A stretch of 32,575 bases of DNA from the NCBI GenBank assembly GCA_002010305.1, contig MTND01000041.1, positions 1 to 32,575 on the forward strand, in the 5' to 3' direction. The stretch's first letter is position 1. Each line of letters starts with the position of its first letter. The stretch is from Archaeoglobi archaeon JdFR-42 (GTDB lineage Archaea > Halobacteriota > Archaeoglobi > Archaeoglobales > JdFR-42). Shown here one piece after another: positions 1-6,943 of the stretch. The position numbers and the translations under genes were made by a program. The notes under the pieces were generated by a model. It saw only the letters and a program-made list of their open reading frames with translations, made no database searches and was not told the origin of the DNA.

Positions 1-101
1 CCAGATTTCAGACGGAAGTGGAAACCTATAATGCTCCCTGAGAAAAAAATAGATTCATCAGGATGTTCATTTTATCAAAAATGTCCTTTTGGGAGGGCTG
101 A
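1..101. repeat. Direct repeat, copy 1 (101 bp, perfect)
   Basis: Bases 1-101 are identical to 1133-1233 (offset 1132). The copies part at 102/1234. The repeat may extend further left, beyond the window. It falls in the 3' end of the ABC ATPase gene. Confidence 0.97.
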
Positions 102-174
102 ATGTGGCAATGTTGTTCCAGAATTAAGAGAAATTGAAAAGGGGCATAAAGTTGCATGTCATCTCTATGGGTAA
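1..174 (+). CDS. Oligopeptide/dipeptide ABC transporter ATP-binding protein, C-terminal end (partial)
   Basis: Frame 1 reads into the window and ends at a TAA at 172-174, giving 57 residues of a protein truncated by the window edge. The residues match the C-terminal oligo_HPY extension of DppD/OppD/DppF-type ATPases: a basic stretch, PIMLPEKK, then SGCSFYQKCPFGRAEC, and a final HKVACHLYG. That is the usual Cys-rich tail ending in a Cys-His-hydrophobic-Tyr motif. Such ATPases energise peptide or nickel uptake from the cytoplasmic face of the membrane. The ATPase core lies outside the window, so the substrate cannot be named. The first 101 bases are repeated perfectly at 1133-1233, where only the tail of the gene is present. 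Confidence 0.8.
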   Translation, partial: PDFRRKWKPIMLPEKKIDSSGCSFYQKCPFGRAECGNVVPELREIEKGHKVACHLYG

Positions 175-495
175 AATGTGGAAGGGGACAAAAATTCTCA
201 GATTGTATGAATTTGAGAACAATCCTCTCTTAATTGAGAGAGGTCTATTATCCCAAATATTTCATCGTGTATTTATATAAAAAAATTGGATTGTGTTTAG
301 TTGAGTATAGAATTGTGAGCGCCATAAATAAACGATGCTTGTAAACAGGCCATGAGTTAAAAAGCAGGAAAGTTTTCAAATAGTAAAGACCTCTAAAAAA
401 TTAAGAAAGTTCTCTAAGAACAAACCTTTCAACACATAAGTCTGCACAATAACAGCCTCAAAAAGCTTAAATAAAATAATTGATAGCGATTAAAC
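175..495. other. Non-coding gap of 321 bp after the ABC gene
   Basis: No convincing gene lies here. An inverted repeat sits at 224-243 (arms cctctct and agagagg, 6-nt loop) shortly after the ABC stop; it could be an RNA hairpin, but no T-run follows immediately. A TATA-like palindrome (tttatataaa) lies near 271-280 and has no obvious gene about 26 nt downstream. A second TATA box near 465-474 serves the hydrolase gene. Confidence 0.5.
463..476 (+). promoter_or_regulatory. TATA box of the isochorismatase-family gene
   Basis: The purine-rich BRE-like aaaag is followed by cttaaataa, centred about 26 nt before the ATG at 496. That spacing places the transcription start at or next to the start codon, as in leaderless archaeal mRNAs. 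No Shine-Dalgarno sequence precedes the ATG. Confidence 0.6.
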
Positions 496-1104
496 ATGAA
501 ACAACATAATGAGCTGAAGATTGATCCAAAAAAGACCGCTATTCTTGTAATTGATATGCAAAATGAGTTTGTGCATGAAAAAGGTAAGCTGAGATGTTAT
601 AACGCAGGAGCTACTATCGAGCCTACCAAAAGACTTCTTGAAGCAGCCCGTGAAGTTAAAGCTCATATCATTTACACTCAGGTAGCTTATCGTTCGGACT
701 ATCTGGATGCCCCCAAACACGAACTTAGCAGGGAACTTGGAGCAACTAAAAAAGGTTCATGGGGAGTTGAAATCGTGGATGAGTTGAGACCAAAAGAGGG
801 AGATATCATAATCGAAAAACAGCGTTATAGCGCCTTCTATGGAACGATTTTGGAGATGATATTACGTAGCCTTGATGTTGATACACTGATCTTAACTGGA
901 TGCGCAACAAATGTTTGTGTTGAATCTACAGCTCGTGATGCTCATGCCAGGAATTTTGATGTAATCGTATTAAGTGATTGTACAGCAGCGTTTGATTCGA
1001 AAGAGGATCAGGAGGCTTCTTTAAGGATTATCAGACGTGTATTTGGTAAAGTATTAACATCTCAGGAAGTTATTGAAGCTCTTAAGAGAGGACATACTCA
1101 ATAA
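496..1104 (+). CDS. Isochorismatase-family cysteine hydrolase
   Basis: This 202-aa protein has the full isochorismatase/nicotinamidase fold signature. The catalytic Asp is D20 in VIDMQNEF, the catalytic Lys is K108 in EKQRYSAFYGT, and the nucleophile is C141 in GCATNVCVE. The family hydrolyses C-N bonds in nicotinamide, ureidoacrylate, biuret, N-carbamoylsarcosine and similar compounds; the substrate cannot be read from sequence. The next intact gene downstream is a PreA/dihydropyrimidine-dehydrogenase-like flavoprotein, so an amide or ureide from nucleobase breakdown is a reasonable guess and no more. The gene lies between two 101-bp direct repeats derived from an ABC-transporter gene, which suggests it arrived or was rearranged as a unit. 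The ATG at 496 is supported by the TATA spacing. Confidence 0.9.
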   Translation: MKQHNELKIDPKKTAILVIDMQNEFVHEKGKLRCYNAGATIEPTKRLLEAAREVKAHIIYTQVAYRSDYLDAPKHELSRELGATKKGSWGVEIVDELRPKEGDIIIEKQRYSAFYGTILEMILRSLDVDTLILTGCATNVCVESTARDAHARNFDVIVLSDCTAAFDSKEDQEASLRIIRRVFGKVLTSQEVIEALKRGHTQ

Positions 1105-1303
1105 TAAGGCAACGGTTCTGATGGCCTCTATTCCAGATTTCAGACGGAAGTGGAAACCTATAATGCTCCCTGAGAAAAAAATAGATTCATCAGGATGTTC
1201 ATTTTATCAAAAATGTCCTTTTGGGAGGGCTGAGTGGGAGATTGCTCTTCTTAAAGTATATGATGGAGAGAGATCTTTGAGTTACAGCAATCTTTACGGG
1301 TGA
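1105..1303 (+). pseudogene. Broken second copy of the ABC ATPase 3' end
   Basis: Immediately after the hydrolase stop, the reading frame gives KATVLMASIPDFRRKW and runs into the same oligo_HPY tail as 1-174. The homology begins near 1107, a few codons upstream of the perfect 101-bp block at 1133-1233. After that block the frame stays open to a TGA at 1301-1303 and still ends in NLYG. The two later cysteines and the His of the intact copy are replaced (C to W, C to S, H to S). There is no ATPase domain and no sensible start. I read it as a non-functional 3' fragment left by duplication or integration. It ends 4 bp before the next gene. Confidence 0.75.
1133..1233. repeat. Direct repeat, copy 2 (101 bp, perfect)
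   Basis: Identical to bases 1-101. Together the two copies bracket a 1,031-bp segment (102-1132) holding the hydrolase gene and its promoter. Past 1233 the sequence resembles copy 1 only weakly, at the protein level. Confidence 0.97.
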
Positions 1304-1307
1304 AGAT

Positions 1308-2453
1308 ATGGATGTGGATTTATCCGTGAAATTTGTAGATTTTAACCTCAAAAATCCATTAATTGTAGCCTCAGGTCCTCTCACATCAACCATTGAGAAA
1401 ATTCGCCTTGCTGAAAAGTATGGAGCAGCTGGGATAAGCACAAAAATGGCAATTATAAAACCCATGTCCACTAGAATGAGAGCCTGGTTAACCAGTAAAA
1501 GCCTTATTTCTCCTTCTGACGAACGTCTTATACTTAAAAAAGCTGTTTTACTTACAAAACAGGCAAAAAAAACTACAGATCTTGTGATCATTTCCAATAT
1601 ACTTGGAGACACTTTAGAATCCTGGAAATCCCTTGCAATAGCCATGGAAAAAGCTGGAACAGACATATTAGAACTCAACCTTTCCTGTCCCAATATACCT
1701 CAGGAAAAGGGGAATGATAAACTCCTGCTTGGTCAGGACCCCATATCAACCATGGCGGTTACCCGGGAAGTGGTTGACAACGTATCCATACCTGTTATCT
1801 GCAAACTCACACCATTAACAGACGATATCGTTGCTATTGCAAAAGCTTGTAAGAAGGGGGGAGCAGATGGAGTCACTGCAGTCAATGCCATGCCAGCAGC
1901 ACCTCCTATAGACATATTCAATCAGGGAAGACCTGTATTTCCCGGTCTCACCACCCATTCTTTTGGAGGTATGACCGGATACTGGCTCAAGCCCATCTCC
2001 CTCAGGTGTGTAGCTCTTATTGCACAAGAAACAGAGATTCCAATAGCCGGTTGTGGAGGTGTCCACGAGTGGAGAGATGCTGCTGAGATGATTATGTGGG
2101 GAGCAAATTGCTTCCAAGTTAACACAAGCCTTATCCTTAAAGGATTTCATCAGATAGAGAGAATAATATCAGGTCTTGAAGGATTCATGGAAAAAATGGG
2201 TTATCAAAGTTTATCAGATTTTCAAGGTCTGGCATTAAATCATCTCACATTACCGACAGAGGTGACATATGCTGATATTACCTTCATAGTCGACGAGAAT
2301 TTGTGTGATGCTTGTGGTGCATGTAACATATTTGGTCACTGTACTGCTATAACGATAGATGATGTAGCCAAAATAAATCCGAAAAAATGTCTGAACTGTG
2401 GTTTATGTATGCAAATATGCCCGAAAAAAGCTATAACAGCTCATTACCACTAA
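1308..2453 (+). CDS. PreA-like dihydropyrimidine/dihydroorotate dehydrogenase-type flavoprotein with two 4Fe-4S sites
   Basis: The 381-aa protein has an FMN-binding TIM barrel (about residues 5-310) followed by a ferredoxin-like tail. Family landmarks are NPLIVASGPLT (16-26), ELNLSCPN (122-129), a TTHSFGGMTG phosphate-loop region (215-224) and AGCGGVHEW (247-255), matching PreA, the C-terminal half of NAD-dependent dihydropyrimidine dehydrogenase. The tail has C361-x2-C-x2-C-x3-C371-P, a canonical 4Fe-4S site, and a first site C333-x2-C-x2-C-x5-C345 whose last spacing is longer than usual. The usual partner PreT (FAD/NAD) is absent nearby, so the electron partner and the substrate are unknown. 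The ATG follows the broken ABC fragment by 4 bp, with a weak GGTGA upstream. It is probably cotranscribed with the hydrolase. Confidence 0.82.
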   Translation: MDVDLSVKFVDFNLKNPLIVASGPLTSTIEKIRLAEKYGAAGISTKMAIIKPMSTRMRAWLTSKSLISPSDERLILKKAVLLTKQAKKTTDLVIISNILGDTLESWKSLAIAMEKAGTDILELNLSCPNIPQEKGNDKLLLGQDPISTMAVTREVVDNVSIPVICKLTPLTDDIVAIAKACKKGGADGVTAVNAMPAAPPIDIFNQGRPVFPGLTTHSFGGMTGYWLKPISLRCVALIAQETEIPIAGCGGVHEWRDAAEMIMWGANCFQVNTSLILKGFHQIERIISGLEGFMEKMGYQSLSDFQGLALNHLTLPTEVTYADITFIVDENLCDACGACNIFGHCTAITIDDVAKINPKKCLNCGLCMQICPKKAITAHYH

Positions 2454-2500
2454 ATCTATATCTCTGATTCGATCACCGGGTAACAGATGGGCAATAAGAG

Positions 2501-3448
2501 TTATTCTTGCATCGCCATAACCAGTAATTCAGAGAGATCAAGAACATTACCTCCACCATCCCTCAGATTTCGTGCACAGAAAGGGCATGGTGTAACAATA
2601 AATTCGGCCCTCGCATCTTTTGCTTCCTTAACCCGTCTTTTAGCCATTGAAAGAGCCAGTTCTGGAAAGGCAGATTTAACACCTCCTCCAGCTCCACAGC
2701 ATAAAGAGTTTTCTCGATAGTGTTCCATCTCTACGAAATCAAATTGAGAAAGGATTTCTCGTGGTGCATCATACAGATTTGCATGTCTTCCAAGATGACA
2801 CGGATCATGGTAAGTAATCGTTCCCGGAAAGGAGACTATATCAAACTCATCCATTCGTTCTTCAAATATCTGGGCTGTATGGGTAATATCAACCCCTTTG
2901 TACTTAAACGAGCTATAACAACCCGCACAGGAAGTTACCATACTTTCATTCTCTTCAGTAACTTTGCAGCAATCTGAAATAAGTTCAATTTTTTTGTACA
3001 TTCTTTTCAGGAGAATGATAGTGGATTCAAATACACTGTTCATTCTGAAAACAGACGTACATCCTGGAAAATATCGTATGCCACCTTTACCCTCTCCCTC
3101 AACTACCTTGGGCAGATTCCATTTTTCACCATATGGATTACGGTGCACGATTCGATTCTGTATGATCCTGTAATGTTTCTCATATCCCTTTCCAGATCGC
3201 AATATGTTTTCTCTTACCATATTGAGAATCCTTGGGTAATCCACAGGTACAGGGCATACATCTCTGCAGGCAAGGCATCGGGTGCATTGAAATATATTCT
3301 TCCGTATACTTTCAGGAGTGGAGATCCATCCCACAAAAGGAGATACTTGAAGAAGCCTTCCTCTTGTTGAGGCCCCTTCATACCTCAATACACCAAACAC
3401 AGGACATACTTCTCTGCAATTCCCGCATTGCAGACATTCCACATCCAT
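2501..3448 (-). CDS. HdrD/GlpC-like Fe-S oxidoreductase with two CCG domains
   Basis: This 315-aa cytoplasmic protein begins with two classical 4Fe-4S motifs (C5, C8, C11, C15-P and C55, C58, C61, C65-P), followed by two CCG (cysteine-rich) domains. The second CCG domain is typical: C217, C250-C251-G, then C288-P-F-C291. The first keeps five cysteines (C130, C160, C161, C174, C177) but has only 12 residues between CC and CxxC instead of the usual 35-36. This architecture is shared by heterodisulfide reductase HdrD, GlpC and lactate-oxidase LutA/LldE-type subunits, which pass electrons to or from a non-cubane cluster. No membrane or flavin partner is adjacent, so the substrate is unknown. It is convergent with the PreA-like gene. 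Confidence 0.85.
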   Translation of the reverse strand: MDVECLQCGNCREVCPVFGVLRYEGASTRGRLLQVSPFVGWISTPESIRKNIFQCTRCLACRDVCPVPVDYPRILNMVRENILRSGKGYEKHYRIIQNRIVHRNPYGEKWNLPKVVEGEGKGGIRYFPGCTSVFRMNSVFESTIILLKRMYKKIELISDCCKVTEENESMVTSCAGCYSSFKYKGVDITHTAQIFEERMDEFDIVSFPGTITYHDPCHLGRHANLYDAPREILSQFDFVEMEHYRENSLCCGAGGGVKSAFPELALSMAKRRVKEAKDARAEFIVTPCPFCARNLRDGGGNVLDLSELLVMAMQE

Positions 3449-3486
3449 CTCTCTCGGATAAACAGTATGGATACTTTATTTTTTCT

Positions 3487-3501
3487 ATTTTTTATACGAC
3501 A
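3487..3501 (-). promoter_or_regulatory. Probable TATA box of the HdrD-like gene
   Basis: Read on the minus strand, cgtataaaaaat lies about 45 nt before the ATG at 3448, which would leave a short leader containing a GAGAGAG purine run just ahead of the start codon. Confidence 0.35.
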
Positions 3502-3617
3502 TAAAAAAAGAGATGATGGAGGTAAAGGTTGATATGAATCCATAACACATCTTCAGAAGAGGGGGCAAGAGGACTATCCCCAAGCTTTATTAGTCCAAGA
3601 GGATATCACACATACTA

Positions 3618-4265
3618 ATGGAAAAACTTATCCAAGCTGCTACAGATATGAGATATCTGATTTTCAGAGGATATCCAAAAGATTCTGCCTTGAAATTCGT
3701 AGGACGGTATTACCTCCTCTCCAAAAAAGAAATGAATGTGCTTCAGCGGGTGGTTATTAGTCCAGACATAACTGAACGTATCATGTATTGCAAGATTTCT
3801 CCAGGAGAGGGGGTTCTACAAAATTATGAGCTGTTTATCGATGGGTATAATGTCCTGATAACGGTAGAGGCAATTCTTTCTGGTAAAAAAATATACAGAG
3901 GGGATGATGGCATTATCAGAGATGTAGAGGGGATTTTCGGGAAGTATCATATCAGTAATATGACCCTTCAGTCTATGGAAGAGATACTAAGAAGCATTAA
4001 GGTTCTGGGACCTTCCAGATGTGTATTTCTGTTTGAGAGTCAAATAAGCAAGAGTGGAGAACTCGCAGGAATGGTCCGAGGTAAATTAAAAGAGTGGGGG
4101 CTTACAGGAGATGCCATAACTGAAAAATCTGTGGATTACGCGTTGAAGCATGTAAGAGGGGTAATTGCTTCCAGTGACACTATTATTCTCAAAGAGGCGG
4201 GAAAAATCATAGATATCCCTGCCATGATAGCTGAAGATCGAGGAGTTGAAATTATCGAGATCTGA
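3618..4265 (+). CDS. DUF434 (DUF434/DUF5616) family protein
   Basis: This 215-aa protein of unknown function is recognised by the DUF434 N-terminus: AATDMRYLIFRGYPKDSAL (7-25), then the FVGRYYLL segment and a RVVISPD stretch. The C-terminal half carries FIDGYNVLITVEA and a later IASSDTIILK, an Asp pattern reminiscent of PIN/NYN-type nucleases: an Asp in a first beta strand and a downstream SSD. That resemblance is my inference; the family has no established activity that I know of. It stands alone on the plus strand. Its 3' end overlaps the converging methyltransferase gene by 14 bp. Confidence 0.75.
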   Translation: MEKLIQAATDMRYLIFRGYPKDSALKFVGRYYLLSKKEMNVLQRVVISPDITERIMYCKISPGEGVLQNYELFIDGYNVLITVEAILSGKKIYRGDDGIIRDVEGIFGKYHISNMTLQSMEEILRSIKVLGPSRCVFLFESQISKSGELAGMVRGKLKEWGLTGDAITEKSVDYALKHVRGVIASSDTIILKEAGKIIDIPAMIAEDRGVEIIEI

Positions 4266-4821
4266 CCAAACGATATACCTCAAGTTTTTCAAAAAACAAT
4301 CTTTTTTCACTGAGTTTTGTCCATTTGAAGCCTTGTTTCTCTGCATACTTTAGAACCTCATCAATACCGGAAAGAGAGGAAACCAGAAGAAGAATTCTCC
4401 CATCACTCTGCAAATTATCACTAATTGAGTCAAGGAAATGATATATCACATCTCTCCCTGATTCTCCACCATTCAAAGCCTTCTCAAGCCAATCATCAAG
4501 CTGCTCTATTTCTGATGTGGGAAGATATGGAGGGTTAAAAATTATGAGAGAGAACTGTTTTTTTATACCTCTAGCAATATCTGTCCTCACTACATCAATT
4601 CCTCTAGCTTTTGCCATTTTTACGGCATAAGGGGATATGTCGGTTCCAATAATACATTTAACTTTATTTTTGATCTTTTCTACGATGAATCCACTGCCTG
4701 CTCCCACTTCCAGAACTTCATCGTCGTCCTCAACTTCTCTCAGTGCTGCTTCTAAAAGCAGATAAGTATCTTCAGATGGTGGGTATACTTCATCATCCAC
4801 ATTGAAAAGCTTATTCATCAT
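4252..4821 (-). CDS. HemK/Mtq2-type class I methyltransferase (probable release-factor glutamine methyltransferase)
   Basis: This 189-aa SAM-dependent methyltransferase has the Mtq2-type entrance motif YPPSEDTYLLLEA (13-25), SAM motif I EVLEVGAGSG (35-44), the acidic DIS (61-63) and the catalytic NPPY (96-99) typical of N5-glutamine methylation. In archaea and eukaryotes this clade methylates the GGQ glutamine of aRF1/eRF1, with Trm112 as partner. That function is inferred from the family. The start ATG overlaps the ksgA stop (ATGA), so the two genes are translationally coupled. It is the last gene of the trmY-to-mtq2 operon. Confidence 0.85.
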   Translation of the reverse strand: MMNKLFNVDDEVYPPSEDTYLLLEAALREVEDDDEVLEVGAGSGFIVEKIKNKVKCIIGTDISPYAVKMAKARGIDVVRTDIARGIKKQFSLIIFNPPYLPTSEIEQLDDWLEKALNGGESGRDVIYHFLDSISDNLQSDGRILLLVSSLSGIDEVLKYAEKQGFKWTKLSEKRLFFEKLEVYRLVRSR

Positions 4822-5651
4822 CGTACACCCTTTTCCTGAAGGAAATCATATACAGTATCACACAATTCAACTAGTTCCTCCACAGATATTTCCTCCACTC
4901 GCTTATCTTTGATGTCCATAATTTCAAATACCCTGCCAGCTATCTTAGTGGACGATTCCATATCCAACCCGTAAACCCTGAGAAAATGAAGTATGGAGTT
5001 TTTCAATTTTTTCCTTCTCTGGCCAAATAATTCTCGAACCATAGAGAAAAAGAAATCCTTGTGAGCTGGAAATATATCCGGTACTGGTTTTATTCTAACG
5101 ATGGCTGAATCTACCTTTGGTACTGGATAGAAACATGTTTTTGGTACGTATTCGAGAATCTCTACATGAGCAAAGGCTTTTAATACTGCTGAAAGTCTAC
5201 CATACCATTTATCTGTGTGGTCAGCTACCATTCTTTTCGCATATTCTTTTTGATACATCAACACACCATCATGAAATTCCTTTTCTAGGATTCTAAAAGT
5301 CAGAGGAGTGGATATAGAATAGGGAATATTGGCTACTACTTTTTCAAATTCAGGCATATCGATTTTTAAAATGTCTCCATGAATAAGCTCAAAATGATCT
5401 GATTTGATTTCTTGGGTTAATATACTCACAAGACGTGGATCAATTTCGACTCCTATCACTCTATCGGCCTTTTCAAGAAGTTTTTTTGTAAGATTTCCTA
5501 CTCCACATCCTATTTCTAAAACCACTTTACCATCAATATTTGCATAATCTACAATCCTATCCAGAACTGCCTCATTTATAAGGAAATGCTGACCTTTGAT
5601 CCGGGAGGGTCTTATATTATATTGCATTAATAATTTCCGAATATCTATCAT
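4818..5651 (-). CDS. ksgA: 16S rRNA N6,N6-dimethyladenosine transferase (KsgA/Dim1)
   Basis: This 277-aa protein dimethylates two adjacent adenosines in the 3'-terminal helix of 16S rRNA during late small-subunit assembly. Visible family marks are the N-terminal GQHFLINEAVLDRIV (20-34), SAM motif I VVLEIGCGVGNLTKKL (43-58), GVEIDPRL (67-74), the catalytic NIPYSIST (108-115) and FYPVPKVDSAIVRI. The length is normal. It lies 16 bp from the DUF655 gene and overlaps the next gene by 4 bp, in the classical archaeal order rpl21e-rpoF-DUF655-ksgA-methyltransferase. The start at ATG 5651 matches the family N-terminus. Confidence 0.95.
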   Translation of the reverse strand: MIDIRKLLMQYNIRPSRIKGQHFLINEAVLDRIVDYANIDGKVVLEIGCGVGNLTKKLLEKADRVIGVEIDPRLVSILTQEIKSDHFELIHGDILKIDMPEFEKVVANIPYSISTPLTFRILEKEFHDGVLMYQKEYAKRMVADHTDKWYGRLSAVLKAFAHVEILEYVPKTCFYPVPKVDSAIVRIKPVPDIFPAHKDFFFSMVRELFGQRRKKLKNSILHFLRVYGLDMESSTKIAGRVFEIMDIKDKRVEEISVEELVELCDTVYDFLQEKGVR

Positions 5652-5667
5652 TTATAGTATAAGGTAA

Positions 5668-6234
5668 TCAGGTGAAAAGCCTATACTTTGGTCTGGGATC
5701 TTTAAGCTCTGCTATAATACGTCTAACAATCAACTGCATGGGGTTATGGAGGCCTTTAACTCTATTTGCAAGATCTTCAAAATCCTTAAATTCTCCTTTT
5801 TTCCTTTCTTCTAAGATGGCCCACATGAGTTTTTTACCTACTCCAGGCAGCAATTCTAGAGCATGTAGGCGGGTCGTTATTGGGGTGGCATTATTAAAAA
5901 AGTCCACATACTTCCCTTCATTCTGTTTGACAATATGTCCTATGACATGGGGAAGCTCAAGCTGGGCTCCATGAGTTAGCTCTTCAAACTTCAATCTCCT
6001 ATTAACCCTTTCCACAACATCCCTCTCTCCACTGCCGATATATAATCTGTCCTGCAATCCTGGAGATTTTCCTTCTTTTACTGTTAATTCAAGGAGAGTG
6101 AAATATTGCTCTCCAATAGCCTGAACCAGAGGTTTCCTCTGGTAAATAGGACGTTCATCATCAAAATAGCCATAAGGTAGGAAATCAAGGACGTAAACAT
6201 ATTCCTCCAGCTTTTCAGGCCTCCCTTTTTTCAC
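5668..6234 (-). CDS. DUF655 family putative RNA-binding protein
   Basis: This protein of about 188 aa has EEYVYVLDFLPYG near its N-terminus, an OB-like middle and a C-terminal helix-hairpin-helix (LLPGVGKKLMWAILEERKKG), as in archaeal DUF655 proteins. HhH elements bind nucleic acid backbones. The biochemical role is unknown, but the gene is fixed between rpoF and ksgA in many archaea, which points to ribosome or RNA metabolism. I chose GTG at 6234 because a GAGAGG Shine-Dalgarno lies 7 nt upstream (6248-6243). The TTG at 6249 is the alternative start and overlaps that element. Confidence 0.82.
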   Translation of the reverse strand: MKKGRPEKLEEYVYVLDFLPYGYFDDERPIYQRKPLVQAIGEQYFTLLELTVKEGKSPGLQDRLYIGSGERDVVERVNRRLKFEELTHGAQLELPHVIGHIVKQNEGKYVDFFNNATPITTRLHALELLPGVGKKLMWAILEERKKGEFKDFEDLANRVKGLHNPMQLIVRRIIAELKDPRPKYRLFT

Positions 6235-6291
6235 AATTATCCCTCTCAATAGTGACAGAATAAAAGAGTAATTTAAGATATATAATATTTC

Positions 6292-6645
6292 CTAAATAAT
6301 ATGGTTCCTCACAACATCCAGTATTTCCTCGAGCTCTTCAGTGGTGAGTGAGAATCGTTCTTTAGCATATATCGCCCTTAACTCGTCTATAGTCATGGGC
6401 ATCAGATCAACTATCTTGATGGCAATTTCTTTTTTCTTAATTCCGTGATCTATCAATTCTTTTAAGAGAGCCTCAGCTTTCTCTTCAGAGAGCTTAGCGA
6501 AAAGATTAACATGTTCGATGGCTCTCCGAGTTTCATAGGCCAGCTCTTCGTTAACCTTTTTCCTTTCTTCAACTGCTTTTTCAAGTATAGCTTTAGCTTC
6601 AGGTATGGTAAGAGGTTCTTCTTCCAGAACTTCCTTAAAGGTCAT
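6292..6645 (-). CDS. rpoF: DNA-directed RNA polymerase subunit F (Rpo4/RpoF)
   Basis: This 117-aa helical protein matches archaeal RpoF/Rpb4. It begins with a PLTIPEAKAILEKA segment, followed by helices with RRAIEHVNLFAKL and the HRDC-like C-terminal part VDLMPMTIDELRAIYAKERF. Subunit F pairs with Rpo7 to form the stalk of RNA polymerase and assists open-complex formation and RNA binding. The gene starts 1 bp after the rpl21e stop, so the two are coupled. Its length is normal. Confidence 0.95.
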   Translation of the reverse strand: MTFKEVLEEEPLTIPEAKAILEKAVEERKKVNEELAYETRRAIEHVNLFAKLSEEKAEALLKELIDHGIKKKEIAIKIVDLMPMTIDELRAIYAKERFSLTTEELEEILDVVRNHII

Positions 6646-6646
6646 T

Positions 6647-6943
6647 TCACATCCCTTTCTGGAGAATCAGATGCTCAGGCCTAACAACTAACATCTTTTC
6701 TTTATTCCCATCTTTTATCTTAACCAGATAGCTCCAACCTCTCTTACCCACCACAGTTCCTGTTCTTCCATGAAATCTGGGGTGAGGTGCTCCTTTTTGA
6801 ACGCTAGGATCTATCACTATGTGAACCTTCTGTCCTTCTTCAAATTGTTGCATGGCTCTCCGTATATTTATGCCCTTTTCTCTGATTTTCTTTTTGAGTT
6901 TATGTCTGGATTTTATTCTGAGTCCATGGGACTTCTTAACCAT
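6647..6943 (-). CDS. rpl21e: Large-subunit ribosomal protein L21e
   Basis: This 98-aa basic protein starts MVKKSHG and has the L21e core: FHGRTGTVVGKRGWSYLV (an SH3-like KOW-type turn), followed by RPEHL. It is a structural component of the archaeal 50S subunit. The start ATG at 6943-6941 overlaps the pus10 stop in a TGATG arrangement. The TTG three bases upstream is not needed. It is normal in length for the family. Confidence 0.96.
   Translation of the reverse strand: MVKKSHGLRIKSRHKLKKKIREKGINIRRAMQQFEEGQKVHIVIDPSVQKGAPHPRFHGRTGTVVGKRGWSYLVKIKDGNKEKMLVVRPEHLILQKGM

Noticed and set aside
224-243. Hairpin after the ABC gene as an intrinsic terminator
   Set aside because: The 7-bp stem is not followed by a T-run, and archaeal termination does not need hairpins; left as an inverted repeat only.
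1073-1303. Open frame starting inside the hydrolase gene as an intact small protein
   Set aside because: Its first part is the hydrolase gene read in another frame, and its last part is the broken ABC tail.
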